Shown here piece by piece: positions 1 through 5,217 of a stretch of 10,184 nucleotides of DNA. The notes below the pieces were generated by a model. It saw only the letters and a program-made list of their open reading frames with translations, was not told where the DNA came from and made no database searches. The stretch covers positions 1 through 10,184 of the forward strand of contig JAEFDA010000002.1 in NCBI GenBank assembly GCA_016126025.1, given 5' to 3'. A program made the translations under genes and the position numbers. This DNA is from Nitrososphaerota archaeon. GTDB taxonomy: Archaea; Thermoproteota; Nitrososphaeria; Nitrososphaerales; Nitrosopumilaceae. How positions within the stretch are numbered: the stretch's first letter is position 1; each line of letters starts with the position of its first letter.

Positions 1-89
1 TGTATATCCTCGGCGGCCGCGTCCTGGATTGTGGCGCCCAGCGGGATCAGGGCCGCCACCATCGAGAGTACAACCAAGCCGGTCTTCAT
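1..89 (-). CDS. Secreted protein, N-terminus only (runs off left edge)
   Basis: The ATG at 89-87 opens a frame of 29 complete codons before the window ends. The product begins MKTGLVVLSMVAALIPLG, a lysine followed by a hydrophobic run of about 15 residues, then an Ala-rich stretch ending DAAAEDI. This is a typical Sec signal peptide with a plausible cleavage site near AAA-ED. The mature protein is outside the window, so its function cannot be told. A TATA-like box at 110-117 is centred about 24 bp upstream of the ATG, so the transcript is probably leaderless and this is the first gene of its unit. Confidence 0.7.
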   Translation of the reverse strand, partial: MKTGLVVLSMVAALIPLGATIQDAAAEDI

Positions 90-109
90 GGGGTTGTTAA
101 TAATATCCC

Positions 110-117
110 TATATTTA
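110..117 (-). promoter_or_regulatory. TATA box for the secreted protein gene at 89
   Basis: The minus strand reads TAAATATA here, inside an AT-rich block (97-124) that stands out from GC-rich surroundings. Its centre is about 24 bp from the ATG at 89, the archaeal TATA-to-start-of-transcription distance, which implies little or no 5' leader. Confidence 0.5.
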
Positions 118-294
118 TTATTAACTACCGGCGCGGAGCCGGCCAACAAGCCTCCCCTCCAAGCCCATCCAGACAGTTTCTATCAGGTCTAGATGTGGGG
201 GGTACGGCGGTGGTGCCGGATGGGTACCACCTTCTGCAGATACTACCAACCCGCAGCGATATTGCAAGGGGTGATGGGTTCGCAGTTGATGGAC

Positions 295-306
295 TAGCGG
301 GTCTAG
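295..306 (-). repeat. att-like copy of the tRNA-Lys 3' end
   Basis: TAGCGGGTCTAG is identical to 1228-1239, which covers the last eight bases of tRNA-Lys (acceptor strand plus discriminator) and three bases beyond. The similarity continues, allowing one inserted A, into AGGGGA versus GGGGA. A short duplicate of a tRNA 3' end at a distance is the usual trace of tyrosine-recombinase integration into a tRNA. No integrase is visible between the two copies, so this would be a decayed or non-autonomous insert. Chance similarity is possible given the short length. Confidence 0.4.
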
Positions 307-403
307 AGGGGACTAATACCAAATGGTCGTACCTTGCAGTTCTACAGTGTGGGCTACGGCCATACCATGCGCGTAATTTCCAGTTGCCCGTACGCCCTAC
401 ACA

Positions 404-760
404 TTATCTGGTAAGTGCAGAAAGCAATTTGCATATGGCGGTATGGGTTTTGCCGTCCACCATTCCTATGTGGTTTGCTATGATCCTTTTCTCGACGCTG
501 AACAGCTTGTCTACCCTCGCCCGGCTGTCCACAACAAGTTTGCCATATTCCATATCCTTGTTTGTAACCGGCACATTGTATTCCGATGGCCTCAAGTTTG
601 ACGTGAGTGGTACGGCCACTACGTCATCCGAGAGCCTGTTGTATCTGTTGTTCGATACGATGATTGCCGGTCTAGCTTTCCTCCGCTGCAGATCAGAGAA
701 TGGAAACGGCAGTATGACAACGCTACGCTGCTGGACTACGTCTTCAGGTACCTGTTCCAT
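404..760 (-). CDS. mazF: MazF/PemK-family toxin (endoribonuclease)
   Basis: 118 residues, the usual MazF size. Visible family marks are the hydrophobic N-terminal strand (VVILPFPFSD, 14-23), the KARPAIIVS motif at 28-36 and the SRARVDKLFSVEKRII segment at 79-94, which in MazF/PemK proteins forms core strands near the RNA-binding site. Members of this family cut mRNA and are neutralised by a partner antitoxin. The ATG at 760 was chosen because GAGGAGGA lies just upstream (767-774) at good spacing. An ATG at 784 is possible but lacks such a site. The start overlaps the end of the antitoxin gene by 25 bp, giving coupled expression from the promoter upstream of mazE. Base composition is less GC-rich than the RFC operon, in keeping with acquisition. 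The cleavage specificity cannot be read from the sequence. Confidence 0.88.
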   Translation of the reverse strand: MEQVPEDVVQQRSVVILPFPFSDLQRRKARPAIIVSNNRYNRLSDDVVAVPLTSNLRPSEYNVPVTNKDMEYGKLVVDSRARVDKLFSVEKRIIANHIGMVDGKTHTAICKLLSALTR

Positions 761-1005
761 ATCTCGTCCTCCTCGTTGTCCCATATCCTGTTCAGCGAGC
801 GTTCCGAGTGCAGTACCACGTCCTCAAAGCCGTCCTCTATAGATTGCGATATGTCGGATGCCTTGCGGATCAGGAGTTTTTTGTCCTTCAGAACGATCAC
901 CAGCTTGGACCCCTTCTCAACGGCTAGCTGTTTTCTGATCTCCTGCGGTATAGAGATCTGGCCCTTCCCTGAAACTGTCACAGTCTTCATTATCGGTTCT
1001 GACAT
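736..1005 (-). CDS. mazE: AbrB/MazE-type antitoxin
   Basis: 89 residues. Positions 7-49 (KTVTVSGKGQISIPQEIRKQ onward, through LLIRKA) are a swapped-hairpin AbrB/SpoVT DNA-binding domain: the GKGQISIP core is diagnostic. The C-terminal part (60-89), with the acidic and aromatic run WDNEEDEIWNRY, matches the flexible toxin-wrapping tails of this class of antitoxin. The expected role is to bind and inhibit the MazF-like toxin encoded just downstream and to repress its own promoter. The ATG at 1005 is about 27 bp from a TATA box; an in-frame ATG at 990 is an alternative. A perfect 16-bp palindrome lies between TATA and start. The VapB label would also fit the N-domain, but the MazF partner favours MazE. 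Confidence 0.88.
   Translation of the reverse strand: MSEPIMKTVTVSGKGQISIPQEIRKQLAVEKGSKLVIVLKDKKLLIRKASDISQSIEDGFEDVVLHSERSLNRIWDNEEDEIWNRYLKT
767..774 (-). promoter_or_regulatory. Ribosome binding site of mazF
   Basis: The minus strand reads GAGGAGGA inside the 3' end of mazE, six bases before the ATG at 760. As an internal operon gene mazF needs a Shine-Dalgarno site, unlike the leaderless first genes of the window, and this decides its start. Confidence 0.6.
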
Positions 1006-1230
1006 GTATGCTGTAAGATTTTTCTTACTAATAAATACACTTGGGATTTGTACACATTTAGGCTCAGCGTGATGCCAGAAAAAACGCTCGGGAAGAGCTC
1101 ATGCGGTACTGATCTGGCAGTTTTTGCAGACGTGCTGAGTATGACTGGTCGATGGCGTAAAGCGTGCGGACCGTGCCAAACAGGCCGGTAAGAGTCAGCA
1201 GAACTCGTGTTGAGCCTACACGTATAGTAG
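1006..1230. other. Gap between mazE and tRNA-Lys
   Basis: Apart from the mazEF promoter (1013-1036) this stretch has no credible gene. The frame that crosses it and the tRNA is a by-product of the tRNA sequence. It contains 1049-1076, which resembles the tRNA-Lys upstream region at 1321-1342, and it ends with the right-hand att-like repeat. Confidence 0.45.
1013..1036 (-). promoter_or_regulatory. mazEF promoter with palindromic operator
   Basis: The TATA-like ATTTATTA (minus strand, 1029-1036) is centred about 27 bp from the mazE ATG. Directly next to it, 1013-1028 is a perfect dyad, GTAAGA-TTTT-TCTTAC, occupying the stretch where RNA polymerase would load and transcription begin. AbrB-type antitoxins bind short inverted repeats in their own promoters, so this is a good candidate autoregulatory operator. 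The binding itself is inferred. Confidence 0.55.
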
Positions 1231-1239
1231 CGGGTCTAG
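1228..1239 (-). repeat. att-like repeat at the tRNA-Lys 3' end
   Basis: This is the resident copy of TAGCGGGTCTAG, covering the end of the acceptor stem, the discriminator and three bases past it. Its partner lies at 295-306 in the same orientation, and the mazEF pair sits between them. Confidence 0.4.
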
Positions 1240-1304
1240 GGGGATTCGAACCCCCGACAGCCGGATTAAAAGTCCGATGCTCTACCTGGCTGAGCCATAG
1301 ACCC
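1231..1304 (-). tRNA. tRNA-Lys (anticodon UUU)
   Basis: A complete 74-base cloverleaf on the minus strand. The acceptor arms GGGTCTA and TAGACCC pair perfectly. The anticodon loop CTTTTAA gives UUU, within a five-pair stem that has one T-G pair. The T-arm CGGGGG-TTCGAA-CCCCC is canonical. The discriminator is G. CCA is not encoded (CTA follows), so it must be added enzymatically. No intron is present. A TATA-like box lies about 27 bp upstream. The gene follows the zinc-protein gene by 26 bp, and its promoter overlaps that gene's stop codon. Confidence 0.95.
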
Positions 1305-1326
1305 CAGCCAAACCACCGAATGTGCA

Positions 1327-1335
1327 CAATTTAGG
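1327..1335 (-). promoter_or_regulatory. TATA box of tRNA-Lys, overlapping the zinc-protein stop
   Basis: The minus strand reads CCTAAATTG, centred about 27 bp from the first tRNA base (1304). Its TAA is also the stop codon (1333-1331) of the upstream gene, so the last codon of one transcription unit forms part of the promoter of the next. Confidence 0.45.
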
Positions 1336-1711
1336 TGATGCCCCGCGGCCGCCCTTCAGCAGCGCCCCAACTCGGGGCTCCGATACCATCCCCCCGCAGG
1401 CTGGGAAACTTTCTGGCCACAGCACCCACATATTTGGCCATGGCGTCGCCGGTGTTGCACCCTCTGCATATGCACAGCTGCGAGACCTTTTTGGTGTCGC
1501 AGCTGTCGGCCAGCTCGCATGTGCCGCAGCCGGCCGGCCCGCCGCAGACGGCGCACGCTATGTCTGGGCCCTGCCCGGCGCTCCGCTCTGCGCACTCTAC
1601 GTGCTTTACGCCCACGCCCCGGGCCCAGAGGCCCTGCTCCCCGAGATTGATCCTCTTTCCGCACTCCAGGCACGTTCCAGGGAACCGCATGTTCAGCCGG
1701 ACCCAGCTCAT
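1331..1711 (-). CDS. Cysteine-rich zinc-binding protein, function unknown
   Basis: 126 residues with twelve potential zinc ligands. The first cluster is C14-x2-C17, H37 and C40, in a setting (FPGTCLECGKRINLGEQGLWARG) that resembles small treble-clef fingers. The second is C53-x2-C56, C62-x2-C65, C71, C80 and C82-x2-C85, enough for two further metal sites. There is no signal peptide or membrane segment; the C-terminal 25 residues are Gly/Pro/Arg-rich and probably disordered. The ATG overlaps the rfcL stop by four bases (ATGA), so translation is coupled to the clamp-loader subunit. That suggests, but does not prove, a nucleic-acid-related role. I do not recognise it as a named family. Confidence 0.75.
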   Translation of the reverse strand: MSWVRLNMRFPGTCLECGKRINLGEQGLWARGVGVKHVECAERSAGQGPDIACAVCGGPAGCGTCELADSCDTKKVSQLCICRGCNTGDAMAKYVGAVARKFPSLRGDGIGAPSWGAAEGRPRGIT

Positions 1712-2856
1712 TGCAGTTTGGCCTCCTTTGCTATTGTGTCCGCGAACTCCTCGGCGCCGGGTATGGTGCCGTCGCCGACCATCTTGATGTAGTATGGCAG
1801 CACCAGGGTGGCCACCGCGCTGCCCGACATGTGCAGCCTCTTTCCCAGGTGCCGGTTGAGGGCCCGGATCTTGGAGCCGTCAAAGCGTATGCGGTTCAGC
1901 ACCCTGAAATCCAGGTTGTACCGGGCGTAGCTGACCGGCTTGCCCTTCTCGTATGTCCGCGCCAGTATGGGGTTGAGGTACCTGAGCAGCCTCCACTCCT
2001 GCGTGGCCAGTATGCGGCCGTGCAGCATGTCGGCCTCGGAGACTGCCTCCAGCAGGCGCGCCCTCCTGCCGGGGTCCATCTTGGCGGTCACTATGCTGGA
2101 ATATATGGCGTTTATCTTTTCGCGGGGGTCGGTCCACATGGAGTACAGCACGGCGGCGGCCTCCTGCGGCGACTCGGCCCCAAAGAACGAGGTGACGCCC
2201 TCCTCGATGTCCGGCTCGGGCATGGTGGTCTCGGTCCGGGGGTCCAGCCCGCCGGCCAGCGCCTGGGCCCTGTTCAGCATGGATCGTATGTCGCCGCGGG
2301 CCTCCGACACGATGCGGACCATGGTGCCGGGCCCCAGTCGTACCCCCTCGCTCTCCAGTATGCGGGCCAGGTACACGCGCAGGAGCCGGGGCGGGACGGG
2401 CCTGAACCTCACGTGTACGGACGCCCTGACCATCTCCCTCATCTTGCCTGTATCCTCGGAGTTGGAGGCCATCACCACCGGGAGCGCCGCCCCCTTCAGG
2501 AACTGCAGCAGCGCCGCCGCCCCGCCGTAGTCGGAGCGGCCGTGTATGCCGTCCACCTCGTCTATGAAGAGCATGGTGCGCCCGGCCAGGGCCCGGTTCT
2601 CCCGCATGGGGTCCAGTACGCTGGCCAGCCTGGACTTGCTGCGCGCATCGCTGGCGTTCAGCTCCACCATCCCGTATCCATAGGCGCGGGCCGCGGCGTG
2701 CGCCAGGGTGGTCTTGCCGGTGCCCGGCGGGCCGGTCAGGAGCAGGGGCTTGGACTTGGCGCCCCACCCGGAGAACCACTCGGCCACCCGGGCGCGGGCC
2801 TCCTCGTTGCCCACCATCTCGCCGAGCGTTCCGGGCCTGTGGCTCTCCGACCACAT
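1708..2856 (-). CDS. rfcL: Replication factor C large subunit (clamp loader)
   Basis: 382-residue AAA+ ATPase that, with RFC small subunits, loads the PCNA sliding clamp onto primed DNA during replication and repair. Seen in order: RFC box WSESHRP (2-8), Walker A GPPGTGKTT (42-50), NASD (67-70), Walker B LFIDEVDG (96-103), sensor-1 ASNS (130-133), sensor-2 GDIRSMLN (188-195), then a helical C-terminal collar region. The W and RP signature at the very N-terminus and the GIHGR sequence after Walker B separate it from small subunits. The start is the ATG at 2856, whose A is also the last base of the upstream stop (TGATG), not the ATG at 2898 inside the preceding gene. No QxxLxxFF-like PCNA-binding peptide is visible at the C-terminus, where many euryarchaeal homologues carry one; the protein ends at FADTIAKEAKLQ. 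Confidence 0.95.
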   Translation of the reverse strand: MWSESHRPGTLGEMVGNEEARARVAEWFSGWGAKSKPLLLTGPPGTGKTTLAHAAARAYGYGMVELNASDARSKSRLASVLDPMRENRALAGRTMLFIDEVDGIHGRSDYGGAAALLQFLKGAALPVVMASNSEDTGKMREMVRASVHVRFRPVPPRLLRVYLARILESEGVRLGPGTMVRIVSEARGDIRSMLNRAQALAGGLDPRTETTMPEPDIEEGVTSFFGAESPQEAAAVLYSMWTDPREKINAIYSSIVTAKMDPGRRARLLEAVSEADMLHGRILATQEWRLLRYLNPILARTYEKGKPVSYARYNLDFRVLNRIRFDGSKIRALNRHLGKRLHMSGSAVATLVLPYYIKMVGDGTIPGAEEFADTIAKEAKLQ

Positions 2857-3971
2857 CAACCGCGTCTCACCGGTATGCTCTTTTGGAACTGCAGCCACCG
2901 GTCGGCCTTGGATATTTTGTTGTACCAGAACTCGGTATAGTGCTCCACGGTCATGAACAGGAACTTGAGGAACTCCAGATGGGTGAAGCCGTCGGGGAGC
3001 AGCCTCAGCGAGAGCCGGGCCCTCTCCAGGTACTGCCGGCTCCGCTCCAGGGTGGCCTCGAACCCTGCGTGCACGTCCCCCGACAGAACCGAGTAGTAGA
3101 GGGGCCAGGAGGGCACCTTCACGTAGCCGTTCCGCATCGAGTCCTCGATCTCGTTGCCGCAGCCCACCGCCTCGGAGGCGTGGGCCATGCCCGAATAGAA
3201 CACCTCCGAGAGCGGCGGCTCGGCCATGGCCATGTTGGCGCCGGCCGTCCCCATGACCGCCCGGTACTTCTTGTAGGAGTACTCCATCTGCACCTCGGTC
3301 ATGCGGTCGGGGTGCGACTTGAGCTCCTCGTCCATGTACTGCCCGCTCCGGGCATCGCGGAACCCGTCCTCGAACGACTTGAGTACGGCCACCCCGCCCC
3401 GGGATATCTTGGCCCGGGCCAGTCCCAGTATGTAGGGGTTCATCAGCCGGTAGTCCTCCAGGTACTCCAGGTCCTCGTCCTTGTCCACGATGCGGTCCAT
3501 GGGCTCGCTCAGGTCGATGGCCAGTATGTGGCCCTCCACCATGTCCCGCTTCAGCGCCGGGTCGCTGTGGGGGTTTGCCGCATCGAAGAGCGCGTTGAAC
3601 ACCGGAAAGGTCATCTTGACGAAGTTGGAGTCGAGTATGCGGTGCACGCGGTCGGCCATGGCGCCCGGCTTCAGAAGCCGCGCCCTAGCGTCGTCTATGT
3701 GGTCCAGGTCGGCCATGAGCCTGTCGGTCCCTATCTCGTGGGCGAACTCCCGCTGGGTGGCGACGGGGTCCCCGTCCGACTCTAGGGCCTCCACCATGCC
3801 CTTGACGAACCGCGACTCAAAGTCCGGGAACTGCCTGGCGGTCTCCTCCTTGTACTTGGCAAACGTCCTGTACCCCCGGGACTTGAAGAGGGCCTCCTTG
3901 AGGATGCTCCTGCCCGTCCTGGTGGTGCTCAGGCCCTCCTTGCTGGTCACCGAGTCGTCCTTGCCTATCAT
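2856..3971 (-). CDS. Unrecognised 371-aa soluble protein, first gene of the rfcL operon
   Basis: I do not recognise a family. The product is hydrophilic and predicted mostly helical, with many charged residues, no signal peptide, no membrane span and no cysteine-based metal site. Features that could help a search are EGHILAIDLSEPMDRIVDKDED (about 146-167), the Met/Ala-rich stretch at 240-264, and an aromatic C-terminal third (FLKFLFMTVEHYTEFWYNK, 335-353). The ATG at 3971 is preferred over the one at 4013 because a TATA box at 3993-4000 is centred about 26 bp upstream, the spacing seen for other leaderless genes here; starting at 4013 would put that box inside the gene. It overlaps rfcL by one base, so the two are co-expressed. 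Operon position hints at a replication- or repair-linked role. Confidence 0.85.
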   Translation of the reverse strand: MIGKDDSVTSKEGLSTTRTGRSILKEALFKSRGYRTFAKYKEETARQFPDFESRFVKGMVEALESDGDPVATQREFAHEIGTDRLMADLDHIDDARARLLKPGAMADRVHRILDSNFVKMTFPVFNALFDAANPHSDPALKRDMVEGHILAIDLSEPMDRIVDKDEDLEYLEDYRLMNPYILGLARAKISRGGVAVLKSFEDGFRDARSGQYMDEELKSHPDRMTEVQMEYSYKKYRAVMGTAGANMAMAEPPLSEVFYSGMAHASEAVGCGNEIEDSMRNGYVKVPSWPLYYSVLSGDVHAGFEATLERSRQYLERARLSLRLLPDGFTHLEFLKFLFMTVEHYTEFWYNKISKADRWLQFQKSIPVRRG

Positions 3972-3992
3972 GGACAGGAGCGGTAGGGGCTG

Positions 3993-4000
3993 CCTATTAT
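3993..4000 (-). promoter_or_regulatory. TATA box of the rfcL operon
   Basis: The minus strand reads ATAATAGG, centred about 26 bp upstream of the ATG at 3971. It fixes that ATG as the start and makes the operon's mRNA leaderless. Confidence 0.5.
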
Positions 4001-4036
4001 GCCTTGGCGGCATTAACTTTGGGGCGCCCCCTCGAC

Positions 4037-4044
4037 TTTAATTA
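4037..4044 (+). promoter_or_regulatory. TATA box of the phosphatase gene
   Basis: TTTAATTA, the only AT-rich block here, is centred about 26 bp upstream of the ATG at 4067. A run of nine G residues (4054-4062) lies between box and start. The divergent rfcL operon promoter is only about 40 bp away, so the two share one short regulatory region. Confidence 0.55.
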
Positions 4045-4066
4045 TGGTGCGGAGGGGGGGGGTGTC

Positions 4067-4876
4067 ATGCGACCGCTGGACATACTGCGGGAGGCCTCCG
4101 AGCGCATACACCGCAGCGTGCGGGGAATGGCCGGCACCGACGCGGCCGGGGGGGACTACGGCCGGGGGGCCGGGGGGGACATAAGCAAGGCGATAGACGT
4201 GGCCGCCGAGGGGGCCGTCTTGGAATACCTCCGGGAGGCCGAGTTCCCGTGCACGGTCCTGGGCGAGGAGTGCGGCCGGGTGGAGGTATCCGGCGGCGGC
4301 CCGTACGTCGTGATGGATGCCATCGACGGCACGGCCAACGCGGTGAGGGGGTTCCCGTTCTACTGCAGCTCTCTGGCGTACGCGGAGGGGTACAGCCTGG
4401 GGGAGGTCACCGCCGGGGTGGTGAAGAACCTGGCCACCGGCCGTACCTACTGGGCCGTCAAGGGCGGGGGAGCCTTTGCCGACGGCTCCCGCATCCGGGC
4501 GGGCCGGGGGGAGGAGGGCTACACCATACTGGGCCTGAACCTCTCGGGCGCCACGCCGGAGCTGATGGAGCGGATGCGGCCCCTGACCGAGTCGGCGCAC
4601 ATACGGCACATGGGCGCCAACGCCTTGGAGATGGCCGTATTCTCGGAGGGGCTGATGGACGCCTTTGTGGACATACGGGACAAGATCCGCATACAGGACA
4701 TCGCCGCCGGCTACCTGCTTGTGAAGGAGGCCGGGGGGCTGCTGCTGGACGCAGAGATGAGGCCGCTGGACGCGGATCTGGGGTACGGCACCCGGGTGTC
4801 GTTCATAGCGGCGGCCGACGCGGAGGCGGCCGACTACGTCGCCTCAAAGATTAGTGGCGCCCTTGGCGGGATTTGA
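4067..4876 (+). CDS. Inositol monophosphatase / fructose-bisphosphatase family phosphatase
   Basis: 269 residues, the normal length for the family. Metal and phosphate site motifs are present: GEE (66-68), the core DAIDGT (84-89, equivalent to DPIDGT, followed by AN in place of TN) and QDIAAG (210-215, equivalent to WDxAAG). Members hydrolyse inositol-1-phosphate, fructose-1,6-bisphosphate or related sugar phosphates with Mg2+, and archaeal ones are often bifunctional; which substrate applies here cannot be read. The start at 4067 fits the TATA box; an upstream ATG at 4004 would take the frame across that box. Residues 22-40 are glycine-rich and encoded by long G runs. The last six codons and the stop lie inside the convergent tRNA-Asp gene, and the TGA comes from its T-loop. 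Cytoplasmic, no signal peptide. Confidence 0.9.
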   Translation: MRPLDILREASERIHRSVRGMAGTDAAGGDYGRGAGGDISKAIDVAAEGAVLEYLREAEFPCTVLGEECGRVEVSGGGPYVVMDAIDGTANAVRGFPFYCSSLAYAEGYSLGEVTAGVVKNLATGRTYWAVKGGGAFADGSRIRAGRGEEGYTILGLNLSGATPELMERMRPLTESAHIRHMGANALEMAVFSEGLMDAFVDIRDKIRIQDIAAGYLLVKEAGGLLLDAEMRPLDADLGYGTRVSFIAAADAEAADYVASKISGALGGI

Positions 4877-4932
4877 ACACGCGTCTCAGCCGTGACAGGG
4901 CCGAATTCTAGACCGGGCTATACTACAAGGGC
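4855..4932 (-). tRNA. tRNA-Asp (anticodon GUC), convergent overlap with the phosphatase gene
   Basis: The cloverleaf runs from 4932 to the discriminator G at 4858, and an encoded CCA follows (4857-4855). Acceptor arms GCCCTTG and CAAGGGC pair fully. The anticodon loop CTGTCAC gives GUC, the stem CGGCC/GGCTG is paired, and the T-loop TTCAAAT is normal. Two stems are weak: the D-stem GTAT/GAAT has an A-A mismatch flanked by G-T pairs, and the T-stem GCGTG/CCCGC has a T-C mismatch at its fourth pair. A TATA box about 27 bp upstream supports expression. The 3' 19 bases (22 with CCA) are antisense to the end of the phosphatase gene. It is probably functional, though slight decay cannot be excluded. 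Confidence 0.85.
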
Positions 4933-4955
4933 TTGCCATACCCTGCCGGACCCGC

Positions 4956-4963
4956 AATTAAAA
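4956..4963 (-). promoter_or_regulatory. TATA box of tRNA-Asp
   Basis: The minus strand reads TTTTAATT, centred about 27 bp from the tRNA 5' end at 4932. The left end of the first MITE-like element lies 20 bp further upstream. Confidence 0.5.
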
Positions 4964-4983
4964 ATCTTGTGAGTTGGGAGGTG

Positions 4984-5156
4984 TGTAACGCTGGCAGCGC
5001 CTGTAACAGCGCTTGGCCGCCGGCCGACTACCGTTTCTACCCCGACTTACATCTCCACTCTGCGGTTTTGGCCACCGTTGCCACTCCGCATGCCTGATCC
5101 GCTGGACCACCGCTTCCACCCCGGCGCCGTCTGTTACGGGAGCTGTCAACGTTACA
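4984..5156. mobile_element. MITE-like element, copy 1 (173 bp)
   Basis: The outer ends are TGTAACGCTGGCAGC and, inverted at the right, GCTGTCAACGTTACA. The inverted terminal match extends to 26 bp with 22 identities and includes an inner GTAACAG/CTGTTAC pair. The interior repeats copy 2 (7515-7691) almost exactly: five substitutions and one 4-bp indel. Small size, terminal inverted repeats beginning TGT and ending ACA, multiple near-identical copies and no gene inside are the marks of a non-autonomous transposon mobilised in trans. A frame stays open across it on the minus strand, but the differences between copies do not favour silent sites, so I read it as non-coding. No target-site duplication is evident. 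Confidence 0.7.
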
Positions 5157-5217
5157 GCCCGCTCACGTACTCCGTACCGTGCAACTGACAGTCGTACATC
5201 TCGATATCCAGACGCGC

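Larger units (their letters stand above)
90..403. other. Intergenic stretch between the secreted protein gene and mazF
   Basis: About 314 bp without a convincing gene. It holds the TATA box at 110-117, a possible hairpin at 209-231 (9-bp arms GGTGGTGCC and GGTACCACC with one G-T mismatch), the restriction-like palindrome TCTGCAGA at 233-240, and the tRNA-Lys 3'-end copy at 295-306. A plus-strand frame opens here but runs antisense through mazF and has no protein-like features. Confidence 0.5.

Noticed and set aside
1064..1230. Short minus-strand frame downstream of and through tRNA-Lys
   Set aside because: Its N-terminal part is translated tRNA sequence and the rest has no protein-like features.
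1711..2940. Long plus-strand open frame opposite rfcL
   Set aside because: Its product is a Gly/His/Val-rich composition artefact of the complementary strand of a strongly G/C-ending coding sequence; the minus-strand frame has all the AAA+ motifs.
2883..3785. Plus-strand 300-codon frame opposite the 371-aa gene
   Set aside because: His/Val/Leu-rich antisense shadow with no domain signatures and no promoter; the minus-strand gene is coupled to rfcL.
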